Part shown: positions 22,034-29,288 of the stretch, one piece after another
Layout of the letters: the number at the start of each line of letters is the position of its first letter
Numbering within the stretch: position 1 is the stretch's first letter
From: Candidatus Kaiserbacteria bacterium
GTDB lineage: Bacteria; Patescibacteriota; Minisyncoccia; Phycocordibacterales; UBA12088
NCBI GenBank assembly: GCA_007116405.1
Contig: SKIN01000025.1
Location: 1-31,599 of the forward strand
Direction: 5' to 3'
DNA length: 31,599 nucleotides
The notes under the pieces: generated by a model
Databases searched by the model: none
Told to the model about the DNA's origin: nothing
The model's input: only the letters and a program-made list of their open reading frames with translations
Program-made: the position numbers and the translations under genes

Positions 22034-22714
22034 CTATTTGCTTTCCTTACCACCACGCTTCTCGAGTTCCTCAACCGCAACCGGTGCCGGTGTGAGTATG
22101 AGGTACTTGTGCTGCAACAACAGAGCCGGGTTAAGGTTCCGCACCTCCTCCAATGTCACGTTGCCCATGTTGCGAAAACTCTTGTATGTTGCGTCGTCCG
22201 AACCAACCACCGCTATGAGTGCCGCGTTATTCCGTTTGGTTGCAAGAGCATCAAATCCCTCGACCCCGGAAAGTGTAGACAGTACCGTCTTTGCCTCCTT
22301 CGTCTTTGGCTGTTCAAAGGCGAGTGAGTCAAGGAACAGCACTTCGCCATCCTTGAATTTCTTGGAGAGCACTGCGTAGAGGGCCTTCGTGCGCATCTTC
22401 TTGTTGACCTTCCTGCTGTAATCACGCTCGTTACGAGGACCGTGAGCAACACCGCCGGTGCGCCATATCGGTGAGCGTCGGGAACCATGGCGTGCGCTGC
22501 CGGTACCTTTCTGCTTCCAGGGCTTTTTGCCCGTACCGGATACTTCGCTCCTGTCCTTTGTGTGTGCGATGGGTGTACGCGCATTGCCTTGCATGGCGAC
22601 CACCACTTGGTGTACGAGATCCGGGTTCCATGTCACACCGAAGACTGCTTCGGGGATCGTTACCTTACCCGCCTCCTTCCCTTGTGTGTTGTACAGTGTT
22701 GCATCCATGTTCAT
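22034..22714 (-). CDS. rplD: 50S ribosomal protein L4 (uL4)
   Basis: 226 aa. The tunnel-loop signature is clear: GTGKKPWKQKGTGSARHGSRRSPIWRTGGVAHGPRNERDY. It is followed by VLSKKFKDGEVLFLDSL and the NLNPALLLQHKYLILTPAPV end. In E. coli L4 represses its own operon through the S10 leader. Here rpsJ is separated from rplC, so any such control would act on the rplC leader. Two in-frame ATGs (22714 and 22708) are possible; the first is 5 nt after rplC. Confidence 0.97.
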   Translation of the reverse strand: MNMDATLYNTQGKEAGKVTIPEAVFGVTWNPDLVHQVVVAMQGNARTPIAHTKDRSEVSGTGKKPWKQKGTGSARHGSRRSPIWRTGGVAHGPRNERDYSRKVNKKMRTKALYAVLSKKFKDGEVLFLDSLAFEQPKTKEAKTVLSTLSGVEGFDALATKRNNAALIAVVGSDDATYKSFRNMGNVTLEEVRNLNPALLLQHKYLILTPAPVAVEELEKRGGKESK

Positions 22715-22719
22715 GTGTG

Positions 22720-23328
22720 TTATATGCCGCGAACCTCTACGAGCGTACCCTTACGGCCCGGTACCGCTCCCTCGATGTACAAAAGGCCCTGCTCCGTATC
22801 GATACCAACGACCTTCAGGTTCTTCACGGTCACGCGACGGCCTCCCGTGCGACCGGCCATACGCATACCCTTGGGTACCCTGCGACGAAGACCGCCACCG
22901 ATAGAACCGGGGCTTCGCTCAGTGTGCTTTTGACCATGTGTACGTGGACCGCCGGAAAAATTGTGGCGCTTGACCACTCCTTGGAATCCTTTTCCTTTCG
23001 AGAGACCTGAAACGACCACCATATCACCGACTGCGAAAGCATCACCGACCGTCACCTGTGTGGCAGGCTCAACGGTTGCCGCTTCGTCATCTTTAAGACG
23101 TAGTTCGCGGAAATACTGAAAGTTTCCCTTTGTTCTCTGGGCTTTGTTGACGTTCTTCTCTTTCCTGTCGCCGAAACCGAATTGCACGGCCGCGTAGCCG
23201 TCCTTCTCTTTGGTCTTCACCTGGGTCACCGTTGCGGGACCCGCGGCAAGGACAGTAGCGGGGTGTACCCGACCTTCCTCGTCGAAGACCTGCGTCATGT
23301 ATTGTTTTGTTGCAAGTATGTACTTCAC
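22720..23328 (-). CDS. rplC: 50S ribosomal protein L3 (uL3)
   Basis: 202 aa from a GTG at 23326-23328, giving MKYILATKQYMTQVFDEEG, which matches the family N-terminus (K-x-I/L-L-x-x-K-x-x-M-T-Q). The open frame extends to a TTG at 23343. The conserved loop GVVKRHNFSGGPRTHGQKHTERSPGSIG, RMAGRTGG and VKNLKVVGID are present. It heads its unit, with a leader of about 150 nt and a T7 tract right before the start. Confidence 0.95.
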   Translation of the reverse strand: MKYILATKQYMTQVFDEEGRVHPATVLAAGPATVTQVKTKEKDGYAAVQFGFGDRKEKNVNKAQRTKGNFQYFRELRLKDDEAATVEPATQVTVGDAFAVGDMVVVSGLSKGKGFQGVVKRHNFSGGPRTHGQKHTERSPGSIGGGLRRRVPKGMRMAGRTGGRRVTVKNLKVVGIDTEQGLLYIEGAVPGRKGTLVEVRGI

Positions 23329-23480
23329 AGTAGTAGATAACAAAAAAAGCTACACGGAACCTGAGGCCTGTGCGGCTTGAAGGTCCAGTGGTCCCGAGCA
23401 CACTGCATACGGGACATGGCATCTTACATTGTTGTACGCCATAGGACAGAAGGCCGGTACACGTAAGAACACTATGAGCC
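23329..23480 (-). promoter_or_regulatory. Structured leader of the rplC unit
   Basis: No gene was seen in this 150-nt stretch. It holds several short inverted repeats. One pairs ATGGC with GCCAT (about 23412-23440 on the minus strand). Another is an imperfect hairpin that ends in GTAGC followed by seven T (23342-23348), 13 nt before the GTG. It resembles an attenuator or terminator, although the stem has mismatches. Confidence 0.35.
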
Positions 23481-23485
23481 CATGC

Positions 23486-23514
23486 ACTATACACTAGGTA
23501 TATTTGCAATGCAA
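23486..23514 (-). promoter_or_regulatory. Putative promoter of rplC-rplD-rplW-rplB
   Basis: TTGCAT (23509-23514), 17 nt, TATAGT (23486-23491). The start would be near 23479. Confidence 0.5.
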
Positions 23515-23570
23515 GTTTTTGTGCGACCGCAGGTGCTTGTGCGCTCCACTGCCGCCGCCAAAGTCGCGAC

Positions 23571-23610
23571 CATCGCAAAAACACCGCCATACGGCGGTGT
23601 TTTTGCGATG
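23571..23610 (-). terminator. Strong terminator after rpsJ (perfect 18-bp stem)
   Basis: A perfect 18-bp inverted repeat (23571-23588 with 23593-23610) surrounds the loop at 23589-23592. The core ACACCGCC/GGCGGTGT is flanked by runs of five A and five T, so it can terminate in both directions. It begins 12 nt after the rpsJ stop and separates tuf-rpsJ from rplC. Confidence 0.9.
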
Positions 23611-23622
23611 CTGTCCAGTGGA

Positions 23623-23988
23623 CTAGTTCATCTTTACATCGATGTTCACGCCTGAAGGGAGCGAGAGGTTCGTGAGAGCCTCGACTACCTTCGGATCAGG
23701 GTCCATGATGTCGATCACACGCTTGTGCACTCGCATCTCGAATTGTTCTCGCGCATCTTTATGAACGAATGCCGCGCGGTTGACCGTGTATTTCTTTATC
23801 TCCGTCGGCAACGGGATCGGTCCGACCGTCTTGGCTTCGTATCGCAAAGCGGTGTCCATGATCTGCTTGATACTCGCGTCGAGTATCTTGTGCTCATAGG
23901 CACGCACGCGAATGCGGAGTTTGTTTCCCTCGCTTTCTGCCGACGCCTTTGCGTTCTTTTTGCCTTTAGGTGCCTTTTCTGTTGCCAT
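23623..23988 (-). CDS. rpsJ: 30S ribosomal protein S10 (uS10)
   Basis: 121 aa. The core starts at KLRIRVRAYEHKILDASIKQI and includes the GPIPLPTEIKKYTVNRAAFVHKDAREQFEMR block. About 20 extra Lys/Ala-rich residues precede it. S10 is also NusE, part of transcription antitermination. It is 23 nt downstream of tuf and, unlike the usual arrangement, is cut off from rplC by a terminator. Confidence 0.97.
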   Translation of the reverse strand: MATEKAPKGKKNAKASAESEGNKLRIRVRAYEHKILDASIKQIMDTALRYEAKTVGPIPLPTEIKKYTVNRAAFVHKDAREQFEMRVHKRVIDIMDPDPKVVEALTNLSLPSGVNIDVKMN

Positions 23989-24011
23989 AGGAGTGTTGAT
24001 TACAGAGCGAA

Positions 24012-25214
24012 TTAGGCTGTGATCTTGGTGACCACACCGGCGCCGACCGTCTTTCCGCCTTCGCGGATGGCAAAGCGCTGTTGCTCCTCGAGGGCGACCG
24101 GCGCGACAAGCTTGACCTTGAAGGTAACCGTGTCGCCGGGCATGACCATTTCAACACCCTCCGCCAAGGTGACCTCGCCAGTCACGTCTGTGGTGCGAAT
24201 GTAGAACTGTGGCTTGTACCCTGTGAAGAACGGTGTGTGCCTGCCTCCCTCCTCCTTCTTGAGGATGTACACCTCTGACTCAAATTCGGTGTGAGGGGTA
24301 ACGGTGCCGGTCTTGGCGAGTACCTGACCGCGGTGCACATCGTCCTTCTTTGTGCCACGAAGCAGAATGCCTGCGTTGTCACCTGCGCGACCTTCGTCGA
24401 GCTGCTTGTTGAACATTTCGATACCGGTGATGGTGGTCTTGGTGGTGTCCTTGATACCAACGATCTCAATTTCTTCACCAACCTTGACGATACCGCGCTC
24501 GATACGACCGGTCACGACCGTACCGCGTCCTTCGATGGAGAATATGTCCTCGATAGGCATAAGGAACGGCTTGTCGGTCTCACGCTTCGGCTCCTCAATG
24601 AACGTGTCGAGGGTATCGATGAGCTCAAGTATCTTCTTTGCCCATTCATCCTCGGCGTCCTTTGCGTCAAGCGCCTTGAGGCCGGAACCGCGCACTATCG
24701 GCACGTTCTTGCCATCAAACCCGTTTGCGTCCAAGAGCTCACGAAGCTCCTCCTCGACGAGGTCGAGCATGTCCGCATCATCGACCATGTCGCACTTGTT
24801 GAGGAATACCATGATGCGGGGTACACCGACCTGGCGAGCCAAAAGTACGTGCTCGCGTGTCTGAGGCATGGCGCCGTCAGTGGCCGCGACCACGAGGATG
24901 GCGCCGTCCATCTGTGCGGCACCGGTGATCATGTTCTTGATGTAGTCTGCGTGTCCCGGAGCGTCTACGTGCGCGTAGTGCCTGTTCGGGGTCTCGTACT
25001 CCGAGTGGTGGAGAGCAATGGTAATACCACGCGCCTTCTCTTCGGGCGCGTTGTCGATGCCGTCGACATTCTCCACGCGAGCGTTGTAGCCCTTGTCCTT
25101 CGCGAGCGAAAGAACGTGGAGGATGGCGGCTGTCGTGGTCGTCTTGCCGTGGTCGACGTGGCCGATGGTGCCTACGTTGACATGTGGCTTGGACCTGTCG
25201 AATACTTCTGCCAT
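24012..25214 (-). CDS. tuf: Elongation factor Tu
   Basis: 400 aa. It delivers aminoacyl-tRNA to the ribosome. The GTPase motifs are G1 GHVDHGKT (18-25), RGITI (switch I), DAPGH (DCPGH is usual) and NKCD. Domains 2 and 3 are complete and end in GAGVVTKI. The usual str-operon partners rpsL, rpsG and fusA are not upstream; the suf operon is there instead. The ATG has no Shine-Dalgarno sequence at normal spacing. A perfect palindrome CAGTTAACTG (25220-25229) lies 5 nt before it. Confidence 0.98.
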   Translation of the reverse strand: MAEVFDRSKPHVNVGTIGHVDHGKTTTTAAILHVLSLAKDKGYNARVENVDGIDNAPEEKARGITIALHHSEYETPNRHYAHVDAPGHADYIKNMITGAAQMDGAILVVAATDGAMPQTREHVLLARQVGVPRIMVFLNKCDMVDDADMLDLVEEELRELLDANGFDGKNVPIVRGSGLKALDAKDAEDEWAKKILELIDTLDTFIEEPKRETDKPFLMPIEDIFSIEGRGTVVTGRIERGIVKVGEEIEIVGIKDTTKTTITGIEMFNKQLDEGRAGDNAGILLRGTKKDDVHRGQVLAKTGTVTPHTEFESEVYILKKEEGGRHTPFFTGYKPQFYIRTTDVTGEVTLAEGVEMVMPGDTVTFKVKLVAPVALEEQQRFAIREGGKTVGAGVVTKITA

Positions 25215-25368
25215 ATGTTCAGTTAACTGTTAGTGCGCTCCTTGCGGAGGTGAAGGCGCGAGAACTGTTGCCTCAACCCCGAAAGGTGCGCTTTGTGAAT
25301 AAAGCACCGAATGCACGCATACTCTTCCGGGTCTTGGGAGACGGACAAAGAGCCTCCGCACAACACAG

Positions 25369-25392
25369 AAAAAAATACGCGCAGCTGCGGTA
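25369..25392 (-). promoter_or_regulatory. Hairpin with U7 run at the start of the tuf leader
   Basis: On the minus strand TAC(C)GC... pairs with GCG(C)GTA around loop AGCT: 6 bp and a one-nt bulge. Seven T (25369-25375) follow. It occupies about +1 to +24 of the predicted tuf transcript, the same geometry as at rpsS. The rest of the 25215-25368 leader holds no gene. It contains CTCC-GCAA-GGAG (25238-25249), which would hide a GGAG that is in any case too far from the ATG to serve as a binding site. Confidence 0.45.
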
Positions 25393-25398
25393 CCAAGC

Positions 25399-25426
25399 AT
25401 ACTAACGCAAGCGCCCCACAAGTCAA
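25399..25426 (-). promoter_or_regulatory. Putative tuf-rpsJ promoter
   Basis: TTGACT (25421-25426), 16 nt, TAGTAT (25399-25404). It would give a leader of about 178 nt. The -35 overlaps the end of the suf terminator hairpin. Confidence 0.6.
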
Positions 25427-25446
25427 GCAAAAGGGGGCTTTTGCTT
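25425..25446 (-). terminator. Terminator-like hairpin after sufC
   Basis: AAGCAAAAG and CTTTTGCTT form a perfect 9-bp stem around CCCC on the minus strand, 32 nt after the sufC stop. The stem is A/T-rich and the U-run lies inside it, so strength is uncertain. Confidence 0.5.
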
Positions 25447-25478
25447 ATACACAAACAATCCACAGGTTGTCCAGAGTG

Positions 25479-26267
25479 TCAGGAGGCGGGGCGAGCCTTG
25501 CATGCATCCTTCACTGGACAGGCGATCGCACCACAAAATCCCTCAGCAATGACCTCCCGGGCGAGGTCGGCGTCACCGCTCCTCACGACCGTACCTCCGG
25601 TCATGACGTGCACGTGTGTGGGAGTAAGGTGTTCAAGGAGTGATGGGTGATGACTGATGATAAGTACACCGGTGCCCTCTTCCCTAAGGCGCTCAACAGC
25701 TGAGAACACCTTTCGGAGTGCATCGACATCGACACCGGAATCTATCTCGTCGAGGATGGCGAATGTGGGTCGCAATGCCGCAAGCTGCAGTATCTCTGAC
25801 AATTTCTTTTCTCCTCCCGACAAACCTGCGGTGATGGGGCGGTCGAGCAGATCATCCTTTATCCCATACTCGTGCGCTATGTCACGCAGACGGAGGTAGT
25901 ACGCGAGCACATCGACCACCTCACCGGTGCGCGCCGTATGCACCTTATGAAGAAATGCGGCGAGCGTGATGCCTCCGACCTTGGGAACGTGCTGAAGTGA
26001 CAAAAAGAGACCGAGTTGAGCCTTTTTTTCGACAGGAAGCCCGATGATATCTTCCCCATCAAGAAAAAGCCCACCCGTGGTCACGCGATAGTGTGGATGC
26101 CCCATCACGGCATTCACCAAGGTGCTCTTCCCCGAGCCGTTCGGGCCCATGAGCACTGAGATCGTACCGGCGGTGAGTGTGAGCGATGCATTGCGCACGA
26201 CCTGCTTCCCTTCAGCTTCCACGCTGATGTTGCGTAATTCCAGTTGTGCTGTGGGTGATGTGGTCAT
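25479..26267 (-). CDS. sufC: Fe-S cluster assembly ATPase SufC
   Basis: 262 aa from the ATG at 26267, which overlaps the sufU stop by 4 nt (ATGA), so the two are translationally coupled. It is a soluble ABC ATPase that powers the SufBC(D) scaffold. It has Walker A GPNGSGKST (41-49), signature LSGGEKK (149-155), Walker B ILDEIDSGVD (171-180) and the switch histidine in LIISHHPS. The C-terminal tail has three cysteines (Cys245, Cys250, Cys256 in GFCGAIACPVKDACK) that I do not recall from typical SufC. An open frame to 26336 overlaps sufU and is rejected. Confidence 0.96.
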   Translation of the reverse strand: MTTSPTAQLELRNISVEAEGKQVVRNASLTLTAGTISVLMGPNGSGKSTLVNAVMGHPHYRVTTGGLFLDGEDIIGLPVEKKAQLGLFLSLQHVPKVGGITLAAFLHKVHTARTGEVVDVLAYYLRLRDIAHEYGIKDDLLDRPITAGLSGGEKKLSEILQLAALRPTFAILDEIDSGVDVDALRKVFSAVERLREEGTGVLIISHHPSLLEHLTPTHVHVMTGGTVVRSGDADLAREVIAEGFCGAIACPVKDACKARPAS

Positions 26268-26650
26268 ACGTTCTTTGGTGCGCCGGTTTCCGCGCCGAGT
26301 GCGTCGTGAAGAGTGCGCAATGCGAGGAGCGCACACTTCTCACGACTGTCCGTAATAGGAATGCCGAGAAGCTGGTACATGTCGTCGGCTTGCAGCTTGG
26401 CGGCGTCAGCCGTGGTCATGCCACGCAGTCGCTCAGAGAGTATTGATGCGGCGGCCTGTGAGATGGCGCAACCGATACCGTCGAAAGCGACATCCGTGAT
26501 GGTGCCATTGAGGAACGACAGCTCCAGTACGAGAGTATCGCCACACGAAGGATTCCTTCCCTTGATACTCACGTCCGGGTTTGCGAGCGTACCCTTGTTT
26601 CTGGGATGCTGCGCGTGGTCAAGTATATGTGCCTGGTAAATGTCAGTCAT
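26264..26650 (-). CDS. sufU: Fe-S/sulfur transfer protein SufU-like, without the SufU insert
   Basis: 128 aa. Zinc or cluster ligands are Cys36 and Asp38 (NPSCGD), Cys61 (GIGCAISQAAASILSE) and Cys106 (REKCALLALRTL). The last motif is SufU-like, since IscU has HC there. The spacing from the second to the third Cys is 45 residues, close to IscU (about 43) and shorter than B. subtilis SufU (about 62), so the characteristic SufU insertion is missing. SufU accepts sulfur from SufS by zinc-ligand exchange; that role is inferred from context. It is 4 nt downstream of sufS. Confidence 0.93.
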   Translation of the reverse strand: MTDIYQAHILDHAQHPRNKGTLANPDVSIKGRNPSCGDTLVLELSFLNGTITDVAFDGIGCAISQAAASILSERLRGMTTADAAKLQADDMYQLLGIPITDSREKCALLALRTLHDALGAETGAPKNV

Positions 26651-26654
26651 GGTG

Positions 26655-27881
26655 CTATATCGCAGTAGTCGCCCCGAATAGTTCTTTCACCTCTTTGACA
26701 GAATGCACGAGCCGGTCGATGTCTTCTTCCGTATTGTACAGGTATATACTTGCGCGCGCGGTCGCCGGCACTCTAAGTGCATGATGAAGCGGCAGTGCGC
26801 AATGGTGCCCTGCCCGTATCGCAACCCCGTTTCGCCCAGCTATCTCGGCGATATCGTGGGGGTGCACCCCTTCAAGGGTGAATGATACGACGCCAACATT
26901 GTGCTCGGGGGGTGCGGAAAATAGCTGTACGCCCTCTACTTCGCTGAGCGCATGCTGTGCGTATGCAGTAAGTCCCCGGACGTGCTCGTGTATCTCCGGG
27001 AGGCCGATGGCAGTGAGATATTCGACAGCGGCACCAAGCCCTATCGCTCCCGCAACGTTCTGCGAACCTGCTTCGAACCGTTCAACGCCCCGCGTCCACG
27101 TTGCTTCTGTAAGCGTCACGTCCTCAACTATTCCCCCACCAAAGAAGCCGGGCTCCAGGTCTGCAAGCAATGCCTCTTTCCCGTACAGCACGCCAATGCC
27201 GGTAGGGCCACACATTTTATGACCGGAGAAGAAAAGAAAGTCCGCCTCAAGCGCGCGCACATCAACGGGCAAGTGCCCGACAGCGGCAGTAGCATCAACG
27301 ATGACGGTGGCGCCAACCTCGTGCGCTCTCCGGGCAATGCGCTGTACGTCCTGTATGGAACCAAGGACGTTGCTTGCAAGCATGACCGACACCACGGTGG
27401 TGCGTGCGTCGATGAGCGAATGTGCGGCATCATAGTCGAGCGCATTGTTGGGACCGAGAGGAACATGTCGCAACGCCAGCTTCTGCCGCTTTGCCAATTG
27501 TTGCAGCGGGATGAGCGCCGCGTGGTGTTCCATCACAGTCGTCACTATCTCATCCCCTTCATTCCATTGCCGTGAATGCTCAAGTGCGTAGGTGAGCATG
27601 TTGCTCGATGCCGTAGCGCCTGCGGTAAAGACGACCTCTGTCGGAGAGGCGCCAATGAACGTCGCAACCTTTGCCCTTGCATCCTCATACGCTCGTGTCG
27701 CTCGTTCCGCATCGCTGTAGAGCCCACGGTGCACGCTCGCGCGGTAGGTGCGATAGTACTCGTCCATCGCCTCAATGACCGAGAGTGGCGTAAGAGAGCT
27801 CGCGGTCGTATCGAGGTACGCGATACTGTGTTCGAGTGTTGGAAAATCTTTACGTACTGCGACAATATCCATAGTAACCAC
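26655..27881 (-). CDS. sufS: Cysteine desulfurase SufS
   Basis: 408 aa from a GTG at 27879-27881, or 405 from the ATG at 27872. The GTG has GGAGGG 9 nt upstream (inside the end of sufB) and follows the sufB stop by 3 nt, so I prefer it. A type II NifS-like PLP enzyme: Lys222 in FFSGHKMCGPTG binds PLP, and the catalytic Cys361 is in RAGHHCALPL. The ATARASIYLYNTEEDID ending is typical. It releases sulfur from cysteine as a persulfide for SufU. Confidence 0.96.
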   Translation of the reverse strand: MVTMDIVAVRKDFPTLEHSIAYLDTTASSLTPLSVIEAMDEYYRTYRASVHRGLYSDAERATRAYEDARAKVATFIGASPTEVVFTAGATASSNMLTYALEHSRQWNEGDEIVTTVMEHHAALIPLQQLAKRQKLALRHVPLGPNNALDYDAAHSLIDARTTVVSVMLASNVLGSIQDVQRIARRAHEVGATVIVDATAAVGHLPVDVRALEADFLFFSGHKMCGPTGIGVLYGKEALLADLEPGFFGGGIVEDVTLTEATWTRGVERFEAGSQNVAGAIGLGAAVEYLTAIGLPEIHEHVRGLTAYAQHALSEVEGVQLFSAPPEHNVGVVSFTLEGVHPHDIAEIAGRNGVAIRAGHHCALPLHHALRVPATARASIYLYNTEEDIDRLVHSVKEVKELFGATTAI

Positions 27882-27884
27882 TAG

Positions 27885-29225
27885 TTAATACCCTCCTTCC
27901 ATTTCGAGCTCGATGAGTTTGTTGAACTCAACGGCGTATTCGAGCGGTAGTGCTTTCGTAATAGGCTCGACGAATCCGTTCACGACCATCCGCACCGCCT
28001 CATCACGCGATAGCCCCCTGCTCTGGAGGTAGAACAGCTCCTCTTCGCCTATCTTGCCGATGGTCGCTTCGTGACTGATGGTGACATCGTCCTGCTTATT
28101 CATCACCGCCGGAAATGTGTTCGCCTCACTTGCGTCATCAAGAAGGAGCGAGTCGCATACGAGTGACGCCGACGCCCCTTTCGCCTTTTGTGAGACCTTG
28201 ATGAGACCGCGGTAGTTCGCCACTCCCCCGTCCTTTGAGACCGATTTGCTGCGTATGGTCGACGTGGTGTTGGGTGCAAGGTGTATCGCTTTGGCGCCCG
28301 TGTCCTGCACCTGGCCTTTGCCAGCGAAAACCACACCGAGGTTGTCACTCTTCGCGCCTTCGCCCACGAGTACCGAGCTCGGGTAGAGCATGGTGACACC
28401 GCTTCCCATATTGCCCCCCACCCATTGTATCTCACCGTGTTCCTCGACAATGGCGCGTTTCGTATTGAGATTGTACGTATTATGCGACCAATTCTCGACG
28501 CTGATGTACTTCATCTTTGCCCCTTTTCCGACAAAAAGTTCTACGCATCCGGCATGCAGTGAGCTCGCATTGTAGCGAGGAGCGCTGCACCCTTCGATGT
28601 AGGTGACCTCCGCCCCTTCGTCGGCAATGATAAGGGTGTGCTCGAACTGCCCACTCGCCATGCGGTTCATGCGAAAGTATGCTTGGAGCGGCTGCTCGAC
28701 CTTTACCCCTTTTGGTACGTAAATGAATGTCCCCCCACTCCACACCGCAGCGTGCATCATGACAAAGTAATGGTCGTCGACGGGTACACATCGGTCCATG
28801 AAGTATTTGCGCACCAGTTCAGGGTACTTGGCGACCGCGGTGTCCATGTTCTCGAAGATGACTCCTTGTTTCGAAAGATCTTCCTTGAGTTTGTGGTAGA
28901 CCATTCCCGAGTCGTACTGCGCCCCTACCCCACCCAAATATTCTTGCTCGGCCTTTGGTATGCCAAGCTTGTCAAAGGTACTCACTATCTCATCGGGGAG
29001 CTCATCCCAGGTGGTCGATTCGGCGACTTCTGGATCAATATAGTACACGAGCCTCTCAAGATCGAGGCCGTCAAGCGCCGGCCCCCATTGGGGGATACGA
29101 GCGCTTTGCAACAAGTCATACGCACCTAGTCGCTTCTCGCGCATCCATGAAGGTTCGCCCTTCACAGACGCGATGCGTTCTACAAGCTCTCGATCGAGGC
29201 CGGTGGGGATGGTCAACGTGGTCAT
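27885..29225 (-). CDS. sufB: Fe-S cluster scaffold SufB
   Basis: 446 aa from the ATG at 29225, where a TATACT box ends 8 nt upstream; the longer reading to 29267 crosses this promoter. It has the SufB beta-helix, with the MHAAVWSGGTFIYVPKGVKVEQPLQAYFR and YIEGCSAPRY blocks. Towards the C-terminus are the SHEATIGKIGEEELFYLQSRGLS motif and VNGFVEPITKALPLEYAVEFNKLIELEMEG, close to Gram-positive SufB. No sufD is present, so SufB may pair with itself in a SufB2C2 scaffold. It heads the sufB-S-U-C operon. Confidence 0.96.
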   Translation of the reverse strand: MTTLTIPTGLDRELVERIASVKGEPSWMREKRLGAYDLLQSARIPQWGPALDGLDLERLVYYIDPEVAESTTWDELPDEIVSTFDKLGIPKAEQEYLGGVGAQYDSGMVYHKLKEDLSKQGVIFENMDTAVAKYPELVRKYFMDRCVPVDDHYFVMMHAAVWSGGTFIYVPKGVKVEQPLQAYFRMNRMASGQFEHTLIIADEGAEVTYIEGCSAPRYNASSLHAGCVELFVGKGAKMKYISVENWSHNTYNLNTKRAIVEEHGEIQWVGGNMGSGVTMLYPSSVLVGEGAKSDNLGVVFAGKGQVQDTGAKAIHLAPNTTSTIRSKSVSKDGGVANYRGLIKVSQKAKGASASLVCDSLLLDDASEANTFPAVMNKQDDVTISHEATIGKIGEEELFYLQSRGLSRDEAVRMVVNGFVEPITKALPLEYAVEFNKLIELEMEGGY

Positions 29226-29233
29226 GTCACACC

Positions 29234-29239
29234 AGTATA
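29234..29239 (-). promoter_or_regulatory. suf operon promoter (predicted leaderless)
   Basis: TATACT ends 8 nt before the sufB ATG. A possible -35, TTGCGA (29256-29261), lies 16 nt upstream. No obvious Fur- or IscR-type palindrome was seen. Confidence 0.55.
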
Positions 29240-29288
29240 CGACCCCTGACCGGCATCGCAAAAACACGCATTACTGCATTGAGTCCGT

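Noticed and set aside
21089..22327. Plus-strand frame of 412 codons
   Set aside because: It lies antisense to rplB, rplW and rplD, spans three certain genes and has no domain or promoter. It reflects codon bias.
24291..25226. Plus-strand frame of 311 codons opposite tuf
   Set aside because: It is antisense to a highly conserved gene, a common shadow of EF-Tu codon use.
25220..25229. Palindrome CAGTTAACTG just before the tuf ATG, considered as an operator
   Set aside because: It is short, single and without a known regulator. It could be chance.
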